From: Phyllobacteriaceae bacterium
GTDB lineage: Bacteria > Pseudomonadota > Alphaproteobacteria > Rhizobiales > Rhizobiaceae
Direction of reading: 5' to 3'
Assembly (NCBI GenBank): GCA_016711085.1
Contig: JADJTR010000001.1
Span: 248,001-312,000 of the forward strand
Length of the DNA: 64,000 nt
Made by a program: the position numbers and the translations under genes. The notes beneath the pieces were generated by a model, which saw only the letters and a list, made by a program, of their open reading frames with translations, made no database searches and had not been told where the DNA came from. The stretch's first letter is position 1. Every line of letters begins with the position of its first letter. Shown piece after piece: positions 51,920 through 62,177 of the stretch.

Positions 51920-54349
51920 ATGTCCGACAGATCTAACCGAAACGCCGGCCGCAGACGGGACACGCTCCTGTCGTCGGCGCCCGCGCGTCCCGGCGCAGGG
52001 ACGGAAAAGCCGGAACGGCCGGCTACCTCGCTGCTGGGCGAGGCGCTGGGGCGCGAACGCGCCCGCCACGGCCACCGCGAAGCCGCGGCGGTGCGCAAGG
52101 CGCTGGCCAATCCACAGGTCTTGGCCAAACCGCAATCCGATGCCGGTCATTTGTTCAAGGATTGGGATGAGCCGCCGCCCCCCGCCGCGCAGCCGCGCGC
52201 CCCCGCGCCGCCGCCCGCCGTTGAGGCGGCTTTGCGCAGTCCCCCCAACGATCCTGGCGCGGGGCCGGCGCGAGATGACGAGGTTTGGCGGCCGCTGATC
52301 GATCCGATGGCCTTGATCGGCGGCGTGCTGCGCTCGAGGCATCATCGCGACGACAACGGCGCTTGGCGCGCTTGCCGGCGTTGCGTTCGCCCTGTCGACG
52401 CCCAAGGTCTACATGGCCTTCGCCGAACTGCTGGTGGATCCGCGCAATCTGCAGATCGTCGACCGCGACCTGACCGGCAACGGCTATATGGCGACCGAGG
52501 CGACCCTGTCGCTGATCGAAAACCAGGTGCGCATCATGCGCTCCGGCCCTGTGCTCTACAAAGTGGCCGAAAAGCTCCATCTCGACGCCGATCCGGAATT
52601 CAACGGCGCCGGCAAGTCCTTCGGTCTTTCCAGCCTCCTGGCGACGCTTCGCGGGCTTCTGTCCTCGTCCGACGGGCCGACTGCCGGCGAGGCGCGCATG
52701 GCGCTGACCATCGACAAGCTCGCCAGGGCCATCGATATCGAGCGCGCCGGCAAGACCTTTATCGTCGAAATTTCGGCCAAGAGCCGTGATGCCGCGAAAT
52801 CGGCTTTGATCGCCAATGCCCTTGTCGACACCTATCTGGAAAAAGCGGCTTCCTTTCAGTCTGAGAATGCCGGCCGCGCCACCGGAGAACTCTCCGGTCG
52901 CCTCGACGAAATGCGCAAGGCGGTCGAGGCCTCCGAACGCAAAGTTGAGGACTACAAGGCCGAGAATGATCTCGTCGACGCGAAAGGCGTGCTGATCGGC
53001 GACGACGAACTCGTGCGCCTCAACGACCAGCTGACCGTCGCGCGCGCCAAGACGCTCGAACTCAACGCCCGTGCGGCAAGCGCCCGCGAACTCGACGCCG
53101 AGGCGGTGATTTCGGGAAACCTGCCGGAACAGGTGTCGAATGTGTCATTGAGCCAATTGCGGTCGCAATATGCGACGCTGGCGCAGGAGGTGGCGAAGTC
53201 GGCCGTCCGCCTCGGCCCGCGTCATCCCCAACGTCAGGCTGCCGAAGCCCAGCTTGCCGACGCGCGCGCCTCCATCGAACGCGAATTGCGCCGCGTCACC
53301 GCCTCGATCCAGATCGAAATGAAGCGCGCCGTGCAGTTCGAACAGGAATTGTCCTCCCGGCTCTCGCAGATCAAGTCGCGCCAGGCGATGGTCTCCGACA
53401 AGCTGGTCCAATTGCGCGAAATCGAGCGCGATTCGGCCGCCAAGCGCGCGGTTTACGAGTCGTATCTTCTGCGGGCGCGCGAAACCGGCGAGCAGCAGGG
53501 CGTCAACACCGGAAACATTTCGGTCGTCTCCCGCGCCACGCCGTCGTTGGAGCCGACCGGGCCGTCGCGCACGCTCATCGCCATCCTCGGCACGATACTC
53601 GGTTTTGCCGCCGGTGTCGGCATTGGCATGGCGCGTGGCATTTGGTCGTCGTTGAAATCCGGCGGCTCGCCATCGGGCGGCGCCCGTCCGGCCGTCGCCC
53701 CGGCGCGAAACGCGCAGCTAGACCCCAACCCGACGCGCCGGGAAATGCCAATTTCCGCCGCCGGACTGGCCGCTTCAGCGGAACCGCCGGCCCTTGCTCC
53801 CGCGATTCTACCGGCAGCGTCGAACCCGCCGCGCGCCGAACAGCCGCAAATGCCGGCGTCGCCTTACGCGGCCCCTGTTCCGGCTCATTCGCCCAGCACA
53901 GTTTATCCCGAGCCCCAACCGCCGGTTTGGCCGCCGGCGCCGTGGGGCCCGGCGTTCACCCCGCAGCCGCAAATGGCGCCGTCGCCTTACGCGGCCCTCG
54001 TTCCGGCGCCGTCGCCCTACGCTGTATATCCCCAGCCCCAACCGCCGGTTTGGCCGCAGGCGCCGTGGCTCACGCCTTCCGCCCCCCAGCCGATGTTTTT
54101 CGCGCCCCAGCCGGCCGTCATGCCGCCAATGATGATGCCGTATGCGCCGCAGCCGGTGTGGCCGTCACATCCGCAAGGCCAGCAGGTCGCGCCCCGCCAT
54201 CCGTTCCCCAGCCGACCGCGCCTGTCGCCCCTCCCGTCGCTGCGGCGGCCGACGATGACGAACGCATCGACGGATTGCGGCGCGGCCTTGCGCGCTTCCG
54301 TGAAACCGTCGAGGATCTTGCCGCGGCGCGACAGCGCCGCCGCGGCTGA
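51920..54349 (+). CDS. Wzz/GumC-type polysaccharide chain-length protein, two frameshifts
   Basis: The protein begins with ~140 polar, probably disordered cytoplasmic residues. A first membrane helix follows (ALGALAGVAFALSTPKVYMA), then a Wzz/GumC periplasmic domain with long coiled coils, and a second helix (LIAILGTILGFAAGVGIGMARG near residue 550). Last is a Pro-rich tail with two ~40-residue repeats (QPPVWPxAPW), ending ERIDGLRRGLARFRETVEDL. There is no Walker motif, so no tyrosine-kinase domain. Frames change near 52345 (joins to ATTTALGALAG) and near 54190 (joins to SVPQPTAPVAPPVAAAADDD). A GTG start at 51905 is possible. Confidence 0.75.
53845..54090 (+). repeat. two ~40-residue Pro-rich direct repeats in the chain-length protein
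   Basis: Two adjacent ~120-bp units encode PQMPASPYAAPVPAHSPSTV...QPPVWPPAPW and PQMAPSPYAALVPAPSPYAV...QPPVWPQAPW. They lie after the second membrane helix, so they face the cytoplasm. Confidence 0.7.
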
Positions 54350-54474
54350 CCGGACCGACATTTCCCTTGCATTGAATGGGCGCGACGGCTTTACGGCAGT
54401 CGACGCCGCATTGGCGCAACCGGCCTGCGGGCCGGCAAGGTTAGTTTGCAGGCTTCTGCGGCAAAGGCATGAAC

Positions 54475-55374
54475 ATGGCGCAACGCATCGACGGCAAGAT
54501 TGTCGCGGCTGAAATCACGGCGAAAACGGCGGCGGCGGCGGCCGAACTGAAGCGCGAAACCGGCGTTACGGCCGGCCTTGCCGTCGTGCTCGTTGGCGAG
54601 GATCCGGCGAGCCAGGTCTATGTCGCGTCGAAATCGCGCACCGCCAAGGAATGCGGCTTTCATTCCTTGCAATACACGCTCGATGCGACGACCGCGGAGC
54701 GCGACGTGCTGCACCAGATCGCCGAACTGAATTCCGATCCGCTCGTTCACGGCATCCTGGTGCAATTGCCGCTACCGGCCCACATCGATGCCGGCAAAGT
54801 CATCCAGGCGATCAGTCCGGACAAGGATGTCGACGGTTTTCATCATATCAATGTCGGCCGCCTCGGCGCCGGCGACATCAAGTCGGCCTTTGTGCCGTGC
54901 ACGCCCGCCGGCTCGATGATCCTGATCGAGCGCGTGCGCGGCCGCGATCTCTCCGGCCTCAACGCCGTCGTCGTCGGCCGCTCCAATATTGTCGGCAAGC
55001 CGATGGCCAATTTGTTGCTCGCCGCCAACGCCACCGTCACCATCGCCCATTCGAAGACGAAGGATTTGCCCGCCGTCTGCCGTAACGCCGACATTCTCGT
55101 CGCCGCCGTCGGCCGGCCGGAAATGATCAGGGGCGATTGGGTCAAGCCCGGCGCCACGGTGATCGATGTCGGCATCAACCGCGTCGCCGCGCCGGAAAAA
55201 GGCGAGGGCAAGACGCGCCTCGTCGGCGATGTCGCCTTCGCCGAAGCCGAAGCGATGGCCGGGGCCATCACGCCGGTCCCCGGCGGGGTCGGCCCGATGA
55301 CCATCGCCATGCTGATGGCCAACACGCTCGTTTCCGCCGCCCGCGCCGCCGGGCGCGAGCCGCCGCGCTTCTGA
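54475..55374 (+). CDS. folD: bifunctional methylenetetrahydrofolate dehydrogenase/cyclohydrolase
   Basis: The 299-residue protein has the FolD motifs GLAVVLVGEDPASQVYVASK (with the catalytic lysine in YVxxK), GILVQLPLPAHID, PDKDVDGFHHINVGRL, CTPAG and VVVGRSNIVGKPMANLLL, and ends PVPGGVGPMTIAMLM. It interconverts 5,10-methylene- and 10-formyl-tetrahydrofolate. An in-frame ATG at 54469 is equally possible; I prefer 54475 because AAAGG then has normal spacing. Confidence 0.94.
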   Translation: MAQRIDGKIVAAEITAKTAAAAAELKRETGVTAGLAVVLVGEDPASQVYVASKSRTAKECGFHSLQYTLDATTAERDVLHQIAELNSDPLVHGILVQLPLPAHIDAGKVIQAISPDKDVDGFHHINVGRLGAGDIKSAFVPCTPAGSMILIERVRGRDLSGLNAVVVGRSNIVGKPMANLLLAANATVTIAHSKTKDLPAVCRNADILVAAVGRPEMIRGDWVKPGATVIDVGINRVAAPEKGEGKTRLVGDVAFAEAEAMAGAITPVPGGVGPMTIAMLMANTLVSAARAAGREPPRF

Positions 55375-55400
55375 ACCGCGAGGGGAGGGGCGCAACCATC

Positions 55401-56366
55401 ATGCCGGATCTGACGCCGAACCGCCGCCTTTTCGCTTTTCTGCTGGTCGAGCGCTTCGGCCTGTTCTCGCTCGCCGCCGCCATCGACACCATCCGATCGG
55501 CCAACCGCCTGTCGGGGCGCGAGGTCTATCGCTGGGTCACGCTGTCGGTCGATGGCGAAGCGGTTTCCTCCGCTTCCGGCCTGCCGATCAAGGTCGACTA
55601 CGCCATCGCCGATCTGCCGGCCGACACCGACATCCTGTTCGTCTGCGCCGGCCTGTCCACCGAATTCGCCGGCAAGAGCAAGGTGCTGGCCGCGCTGAGG
55701 ACCTGGGGCCGGCGCGGCGGCGCGCTCGGCGGTCTCTCCATCGGCGCGCAATTGCTGGCCGAAGCGGGCCAGCTCGATGGCCACCGCTGCACCATTCATT
55801 GGGAAAACCGCGCCTCGTTCATGGAGCGCTTTCCCGACATCCAGTGCACGTCCAACGTCTTCGAGATCGACCGCAAGCGCTACTCCACCGCCGGCGGCAC
55901 CACCTCCATCGATCTGATGCTGGAGATCATCCGCGCCGATCTCGGTCCCGGCCTCGCCAACGAGGTCGCCAACCAGTTTCACCACGAGCGCATCCGCTCG
56001 CCCGGCGACCGCCAGCGCGTCGGCCCGGAACGCGACCTCACCGGCAAGTCGGACAAACTGCGCAAGGTCGTCGAACTGATGGCCGATCATATCGACGAAC
56101 CGCTATCGGCCGTCGATCTCGCCCGCGTCGCCGGCCTGTCGGTGCGCCAGGTCGAGCGGCTGTTCCTGCGCCACCTCAACATGACGCCGGGACGCTACTA
56201 TATGCGCCTGCGGCTTGAGCGTGCGCGCGAATTGCTGCGCCAGACCAACATGCCGATCCTCGACGTCGCCATCGCCACCGGGTTTACCTCGCACTCCTAT
56301 TTCGCCCAGAGCTATCGCCTGCTCTTCGGCCGCCCGCCAAGCGAGGAACGGCGGACGACGTATTGA
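55401..56366 (+). CDS. GlxA-family transcriptional regulator (DJ-1/PfpI domain plus AraC HTH)
   Basis: The 321-residue protein has an N-terminal DJ-1/PfpI-like domain (~1-190) and a C-terminal AraC DNA-binding domain (PLSAVDLARVAGLSVRQVER then FTSHSYFAQSYRLLFGRPPS). In the first domain the usual nucleophile-elbow cysteine is replaced: the sequence is LGGLSIGAQLLAEAG. The domain therefore probably senses a ligand rather than catalyses. Relatives regulate amine or amino acid catabolism (GbdR, ArgR type). GGGGAGGGG precedes the ATG. Target genes unknown; the aldehyde dehydrogenase at 62628 is far away. Confidence 0.87.
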   Translation: MPDLTPNRRLFAFLLVERFGLFSLAAAIDTIRSANRLSGREVYRWVTLSVDGEAVSSASGLPIKVDYAIADLPADTDILFVCAGLSTEFAGKSKVLAALRTWGRRGGALGGLSIGAQLLAEAGQLDGHRCTIHWENRASFMERFPDIQCTSNVFEIDRKRYSTAGGTTSIDLMLEIIRADLGPGLANEVANQFHHERIRSPGDRQRVGPERDLTGKSDKLRKVVELMADHIDEPLSAVDLARVAGLSVRQVERLFLRHLNMTPGRYYMRLRLERARELLRQTNMPILDVAIATGFTSHSYFAQSYRLLFGRPPSEERRTTY

Positions 56367-56439
56367 TCCGAAGTGTGCGGTGCCTCACGGTACCGGCTCG
56401 AAAACACGACAGTAGTGGCGTCGACATCGGGAGGGCGCC

Positions 56440-56964
56440 ATGCAGCTATCGAAAAACGGATTTATGGAAATCGTGTCGCACGAGGCAATGGTGCAGACGC
56501 GCTACAAGGATTCCAAGGGCGTATGGACAATTGGAATTGGCCACACCAAATCAGCCGGCGCACCGAATCCGCAGACCTTCTCCGGCGAGATGCCGCTCGA
56601 TACAGTCATTTCCCTCTTTCGCAAAGATCTCGAGAAATACGAGGCTCGCGTGAACAAATACATCACCGTTGAGTTGGAGCAGCACGAGTTCGATGCGCTC
56701 GTTTCGTTCGACTTCAACACCGGCGGCGTTTCCACGGCGACGCTGGTGAAAAAATTGAATGCCGGCGACAAGGCAGCGGCTGCCAAAGGGTTCATGAACT
56801 GGGTCAAGCCCGCTGAGATTAAGAAAAGACGGAAAAAGGAACAGATACTCTTTAGCACCGGCAAGTATTCCGGTGGGGGCAAAGGAAGCGTCATCAAGGC
56901 AAATTCGGCCGGGAAGGTCTTGTGGTCCACGTCCAAGTCTGTTGATCTGAAAGAATTCTTCTGA
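56440..56964 (+). CDS. phage-type lysozyme (GH24)
   Basis: The 174-residue protein matches T4-like lysozymes. The catalytic Glu is in SHEAMVQTRYKDSKG, with WTIGIGHTKSAG behind it, and VELEQHEFDALVSFDFNTGG is the family's second signature. It lacks an obvious signal peptide. AT content is higher than in the flanking genes and there are no other phage genes, so it may be a captured endolysin or a domesticated cell-wall enzyme. GGAG lies in the 12 bases before the ATG. Confidence 0.87.
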   Translation: MQLSKNGFMEIVSHEAMVQTRYKDSKGVWTIGIGHTKSAGAPNPQTFSGEMPLDTVISLFRKDLEKYEARVNKYITVELEQHEFDALVSFDFNTGGVSTATLVKKLNAGDKAAAAKGFMNWVKPAEIKKRRKKEQILFSTGKYSGGGKGSVIKANSAGKVLWSTSKSVDLKEFF

Positions 56965-57217
56965 TCAATGGTTGCAAAGGGTCGCCGGGCGGCTGACCTG
57001 ATAACGTAGCCGGGTTCTCCGGTACGGCTGGCCGGCGCGCGAAAGTCGAACGAGGCCATCCGCTCGGCTATCGGCTATTCGACCCGCGAAGCCAATCGCT
57101 GGGCATCGCTCTTGGTCAACAGCCAGCCGCCGCCGCCAATCGCGCCGCTGTCGATCCTGCCCCGGGGCGACTCTCGCCGGACAAGCCCGCCGGCGCCGAT
57201 GTCGTCCAAGCCTCCGC
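56965..57217. other. intergenic region after the lysozyme gene
   Basis: No gene is supported in these 253 bases. A leftward reading frame toward 57075 (reading RIDSGAIGGGGWLLTKSDAQ) is open but has no start of its own and no known domain, so it may be a decayed remnant or chance. Confidence 0.4.
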
Positions 57218-58027
57218 TCAGTCTTCCATCCGCCACAACACTTTGTCCTCGTCGCGGAAATCGATGGAGTGTACCACCACGCCTTCCGGCCCGAGGAAGC
57301 AGACAGCGTAGTTCGGCTGCAGGTCGCCATGGCCCATGCGCGTGGCGATGCCGGAAAAGTCCGGCCAGCACGCATGATTGGTGGAGCGCGGCGCCGAAAA
57401 GGGAATGCCGCGCACGGTTCCGCTCAGCGTGTAATGACAATGGCCGAAGAAAATGTGCCGGATCGTATCGCGGTGGCGCGCCAGCAGATCGTGCAGTTCG
57501 GCTTCCTGCGCGATGCCGATCTGATCGGCGTTGGCGACATGAACGGCGATCGGATTGTGATGCATGAACAGCCAGGCCGGCTGGCCGGACGCCGCCGCAT
57601 GCATCAGCACCCCGTCGAGCCAGGCGCGTCGACGCTCGCAATAATGGCCGGCATGGGTGCCGGGCTCGACCGTATCCATGTAAACGAACAGGCCGGCCGG
57701 CGTATTTTCCGTCCATTGGATGAACCCGTCTCCATCGCGCCGCGCGTCGGCGAAAACCGCGGCGAAAGTCTCGCGGTCGTCGTGGTTGCCGATGATCAGC
57801 CGCGGCGCGCGCTCGCCGGTGAATGAACTCGTCGCCAGCATGGATTGCAGATGCCGGTAGCTTTGCTCCAGGCCTCGATCGGTCAGGTCGCCGGTGATGA
57901 CGATGCGTTCGGCGTCGCCATGATTGGCTTCGACATGGGCGAGGCAGCGGGCGAAATTGTCGATCGGATCATGGTCGAGGATGGCTTCGGGGTGGATGTG
58001 GATATCGGAGATGTGAATGAGTTTCAT
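57218..58027 (-). CDS. calcineurin-like metallophosphoesterase, CpdA-like
   Basis: The 269-residue protein shows the metallophosphoesterase blocks in order: ISDIHIHPEA, IVITGDLTDRGLEQSYRHLQ, LIIGNHDDRETF, WLFMHHNPIAVHV and IFFGHCHYTLSGTVRGIPF. This is the class III cyclic nucleotide phosphodiesterase pattern (CpdA), which uses two metal ions to hydrolyse phosphodiesters such as cAMP. The actual substrate is not shown. It is transcribed leftward, apart from the edd operon by 135 bases. Confidence 0.87.
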   Translation of the reverse strand: MKLIHISDIHIHPEAILDHDPIDNFARCLAHVEANHGDAERIVITGDLTDRGLEQSYRHLQSMLATSSFTGERAPRLIIGNHDDRETFAAVFADARRDGDGFIQWTENTPAGLFVYMDTVEPGTHAGHYCERRRAWLDGVLMHAAASGQPAWLFMHHNPIAVHVANADQIGIAQEAELHDLLARHRDTIRHIFFGHCHYTLSGTVRGIPFSAPRSTNHACWPDFSGIATRMGHGDLQPNYAVCFLGPEGVVVHSIDFRDEDKVLWRMED

Positions 58028-58162
58028 GGCGGCGTCCGGCTACGCTATCGTTGCGAAGTAATGAGACCTTATAGCGCCTGTGTGACGCTCGACCGCAATG
58101 CCTGCATTGGCGATCGCCAGGTTGGTCGCGCCGGGCTCATTGCGCTCTGGGAATTGGCCGCT

Positions 58163-59978
58163 CTACACCGCCACCGCCGCGCCATCCTCGGCCGTGCCGA
58201 CCAGCTTGCGAAACGCCGCGAACAATTCGCGCCCCGCGCCGTGCTCGTTTCCGGAAAGGTCGGAGGCGGGGGCGGGCCGCGCCGCCAGCACGGCGGCGTC
58301 GACGAGGACCTCCAATTGTCCGGTCGTCGCATCGAGGCGGATGATATCGCCGTCCTGCACCTTGCCGATCGGTCCGCCGTCGAGCGCTTCCGGCGTCACA
58401 TGGATGGCGGCCGGAACCTTGCCCGAGGCGCCGCTCATGCGTCCGTCGGTCACCAGGGCGACCTTGAAGCCCTGGTTCTGCAGCACCGCCAGCGGCGGCG
58501 TCAGCTTGTGCAGTTCCGGCATGCCATTGGCACGCGGCCCCTGGAAGCGGACGACGGCGACGAAGTCGCGGTTCAGTTCGCCCGCCTTGAACGCCTTCTG
58601 CAACGCCTCCTGGCTGGCGAACACTTTCGCCGGCGCCTCGATCACATGGCGCTCCGGCTTGACCGCCGAAACCTTGATGACGGCCCGGCCGAGATTGCCG
58701 GTCAGCAATTTCAGTCCGCCGCTCGGCTGGAACGGTTTCGCCGCCGGGGCGAGCACATGCGCATCGCCGCTTTGCGCCGGCGCGGGCATGCGCACCACTT
58801 CGCCTTTCGCTCCGAGCTTCGCTTCGATCGCATAGGCGGAAAGCCCGTCGCCGTTCACCGTGCGCACGTCGTCGTGCAGCAGCCCGGCCGAGAGCAATTC
58901 GGAAATCAGGAATCCCATGCCCCCGGCGGCGGCGAAACGGTTCACGTCGGCCAGCCCGTTCGGATAGACGCGGGCGATGAGCGGGGTGGCGTCCGACAGG
59001 TCGGAAATATCCTGCCAGGTGAGCCTTATGCCGGCCGCCTTCGCCATGGCGACCAGATGGATCGTGTGGTTGGTCGACCCGCCGGTGGCGTTGAGGCCGA
59101 CGACGGCGTTGACGATGGAGCGCTCGTCGATCATGCGGCCGACCGGCGTGTAGTCATTGCCGAGCGCGGTGATCGCCAGCGCCCGTTTCGCCGCCTCCCT
59201 GGTCAGCGCCTCGCGCAGCGGCGTGCCCGGATTGACAAAGGTCGCGCCCGGCATGTGCAGGCCCATGATCTCCATCAGCATCTGGTTGGAGTTGGCCGTG
59301 CCGTAGAAGGTGCAGGTGCCCGGCCCGTGATAGGATTTCGATTCCGACTCCAGCAGTTCGGCGCGGCCGACTTTTCCTTCCGCGTAGAGCTGGCGCGTCT
59401 TCGCCTTCTCGTCATTGGGCAGGCCCGAGGTCATCGGCCCGGCCGGGATAAACACCGCCGGCAGATGGCCGAAGGTCAGCGCCGCGATGAACAGCCCCGG
59501 CACGATCTTGTCGCAAACGCCGAGATAGACCGCCGCGTCGAACATCGCGTGCGACAGGCCGATGCCGGCGGACATGGCGATCACGTCGCGCGAGAACAGC
59601 GACAATTCCATGCCGGCTTCGCCCTGGGTGACGCCATCGCACATCGCCGGCACGCCGCCGGCCACCTGGGCCGTGCCGCCGGCCTCGCGCGCCGCCTGCC
59701 GGATCAGCTCCGGATAGGTCTCGAACGGCTGATGCGCCGACAGCATGTCGTTGTAGGCGGTGACGATGCCGAGATTGGGCGCGGCGTCGCCGGCGAGCAA
59801 AGCCTTGTCGGACGGCGAACAGGCGGCGAAGCCGTGGGCGAGATTGGCGCAGCCGATATGGCCGCGCGAAACGCCCTTGGCCGCCGCCCGGTCGACCCGG
59901 TCGAGATACGCCTCGCGCCCCGGCTTGGACCGTTCGACGATGCGGCTTGTGACGGCCTCGATGCGCGCGCGCGCCCAT
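58163..59978 (-). CDS. edd: phosphogluconate dehydratase, start region frameshifted
   Basis: The 605-residue enzyme of the IlvD/Edd family has NLGIVTAYNDMLSAHQPFETYP, GVPAMCDGVTQGEAGMELSL, YHGPGTCTFYGTANSNQMLM and NATGGSTNHTIHLVAMAKAA. It converts 6-phosphogluconate to KDPG in the Entner-Doudoroff pathway. The ATG at 59978 has GGAG upstream and is placed correctly 12 bases after pgl. However, it is out of frame with the body by two bases in a GC dinucleotide run directly after the start. Reading one GC unit more restores MGARARIEAVTSRIVERSKP. Otherwise the start would lie inside pgl. Confidence 0.9.
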
Positions 59979-59990
59979 GGCTTGTCTCCT

Positions 59991-60698
59991 TCAGGCGGCC
60001 CAGTGGACCGCGACCGGCGTCTTCGCCAGGCCGACCACCGTTGCAACCGGCAGGCGGTGCGGGCCGGCATCGGCGAGAGCGGCGTCGAACAGCGCCTTCT
60101 TCTCCGCGCCTTCGAAGTGAAGATAGATATGGGAAGCGTTCGCCACCAGTCGCGGCGAAACGGTGAGGCGCGCTTCGCCGGCGTTCGCCGCCCTGACCGC
60201 CATCACCGCGTCGCAGGCGAGAAACAGTTTCTGGTAATTTTCCGCGTCCGGGAAATACGAGGCGACATGGCCGTCGGTTCCCATGCCGAGCACCACGACA
60301 TCGAGCTTGCGCACAAGCGCGTAGACCTCGCCGTCGGCGTGGAAGGCCGCCGCCTCGACCGAGCGGTCGGCGCGCCATAAAGGAAAGAAGCGCGCCTTCG
60401 CCGCCTCGCCGGTCAGCAATTTCGCCTTGACCAGCCGCGCATTGGAACGCTCCGAGGTTTCAGGCACGAAACGCTCGTCGACCAGCGTCACGTCGAGCTT
60501 TTCCCAGTCGAGCGGCTGGCGCGACAGCGCGTGGAAAAACGCCGCCGGCGTCTGTCCGCCCGAAACGGCGAGGCTGGCGCGGCCCTTGGCGGCGATGGCT
60601 TCGGCGAGCCGCGCGGCGACGTCCGCCGCGAGGCGATCGGCGAGATCGGCCCGCGAGCCGTGGATGTTGAAAATCGCGTTCATCGTGCGCGCGTCCAT
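59991..60698 (-). CDS. pgl: 6-phosphogluconolactonase
   Basis: The 235-residue DevB-type enzyme has SLAVSGGQTPAAFFHALSRQ, VTLVDERFVPETSERSNARL, VVLGMGTDGHVASYFPDAEN and SHIYLHFEGAEKKALFDAAL. It hydrolyses 6-phosphogluconolactone to 6-phosphogluconate. GAGG is six bases before the ATG, which lies seven bases after the zwf stop. It is the middle gene of the leftward zwf-pgl-edd operon. Confidence 0.93.
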   Translation of the reverse strand: MDARTMNAIFNIHGSRADLADRLAADVAARLAEAIAAKGRASLAVSGGQTPAAFFHALSRQPLDWEKLDVTLVDERFVPETSERSNARLVKAKLLTGEAAKARFFPLWRADRSVEAAAFHADGEVYALVRKLDVVVLGMGTDGHVASYFPDAENYQKLFLACDAVMAVRAANAGEARLTVSPRLVANASHIYLHFEGAEKKALFDAALADAGPHRLPVATVVGLAKTPVAVHWAA

Positions 60699-60705
60699 GT
60701 TTTCC

Positions 60706-62177
60706 TCACAGGCTTTCGTGCCAGGTGCGGCCGTCGCGCTCGATCAGCGCGATCGAGCCGGACGGGCCCCAGGTTCCCGCCGTGTAACCCTGCGTCTCCT
60801 GATGCGTCTCGGCCCAGGCGGCGAGGATCGGATCGACCCAGGCCCACGCCTGCTCCACCTCGTCGCGGCGCATGAACAGCGTCTGGTAGCCGCGCACCGC
60901 GTCCATCAGCAGCCGCTCATAGGCGTCCGGATTGCGGATGCCGAAGGATTCGGCAAAACTCATGTCGAGCGGCACGTGCCTGAGCCGCATGCCGCCGGGA
61001 CCGGGATCCTTGATCATGATCCACTGCTTGACGCCCTCGTCGGGCTGCAGGCGGATGACCAGCTGGTTGGCGACGCAGCGTCCGGCCTGCTCGCCGAAGA
61101 TCGAATGCGGGATCGGCTTGAACTGCACGACGATTTCCGAGACGCGCGCCGCCAGCCGCTTGCCGGTGCGCAGATAGAACGGCACGCCGGCCCAGCGCCA
61201 GTTCTCGATTTCCGCCTTCAGCGCCACGAAGGTTTCGGTGTCGCTCACCCCGCCCTCCAGCTCCTCCAGATAGCCCTTGGCCGGTCCGCCATTGGCCGCG
61301 CCGGCGCGGTACTGACCGCGCACGGTCAGCCGGCTGGCGTTGGCCGCGTCGACGGGTTTGAGAGCCCTCAGCACCTTCAGCTTCTCGTCGCGCACGGCGT
61401 CCGCGTCGAGCGAGGCCGGCGGCTCCATCGCCGTCAGGCACAGCAGTTGCAGCATGTGGTTCTGCACCATGTCGCGCAGCGCGCCGGCCTTGTCGTAATA
61501 GCCGGCACGACCCTCGAGCCCCACGGTCTCCGCCACCGTGATCTGCACGTGGTCGACATGGGCCGAGTTCCACAGCGGCTCGTAGAGAGCGTTGGCGAAG
61601 CGCAGCGCCATCAGGTTCTGCACCGTCTCCTTGCCGAGATAATGGTCGATGCGGAACACCTGGTGTTCGTCGAACACCGAAGCGATCGCCTTGTTGAGCG
61701 CGCAGGCCGAGGCGAGGTCGCGCCCGATCGGCTTTTCCACCACGAGGCGCGATTGCGCCGTCGCCAGCCCGGCCGCTTTCAAATGTCCGGCGATGTCGCC
61801 GAACAGCGCCGGCCCGACGGCGAGATAAAACACGCGCACGCGCTCTTCGCCAGCAAGCCGGCCTTCAGCGCCGCGAACCCGTCGCCGCTTTTCGCGTCGA
61901 CGGCGACACAGGCGAGATGGGCGAGAAATTTCTTCAGCGCTTCCGGCTCGATCTCGTCGGCTTTGACGTGCTCGACAATCGCCTTCTCGGCGTAGGTCCG
62001 GTAGGCCTTGTCGCTCATCGCCGCGCGCGCCGCGCCGACGATGCGTGTGCCGCCGTCATACTGTCCGGCGCGGAAGCGTTGATACAGCGCCGGCAACAGC
62101 TTGCGCTCGGCGAGATCGCCGGTGCCGCCGAAAATGACGAAATCGAAGGCCGGAATGGGAATGATCTGGCTGGTCAT
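60706..62177 (-). CDS. zwf: glucose-6-phosphate dehydrogenase, frameshifted
   Basis: The N-terminal frame starts at 62177 with FVIFGGTGDLAERKLLPALY, the NADP site. The second frame carries VFRIDHYLGKETVQNLMALR, the active-site motif, and the remaining domain to the stop at 60706. They join near 61845, where one missing G in GCG-GAAGAG restores GLLAEERVRVFYLAVGPALF. The restored enzyme has about 490 residues, normal for the family. It makes 6-phosphogluconolactone and NADPH and heads the Entner-Doudoroff operon. Confidence 0.9.
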
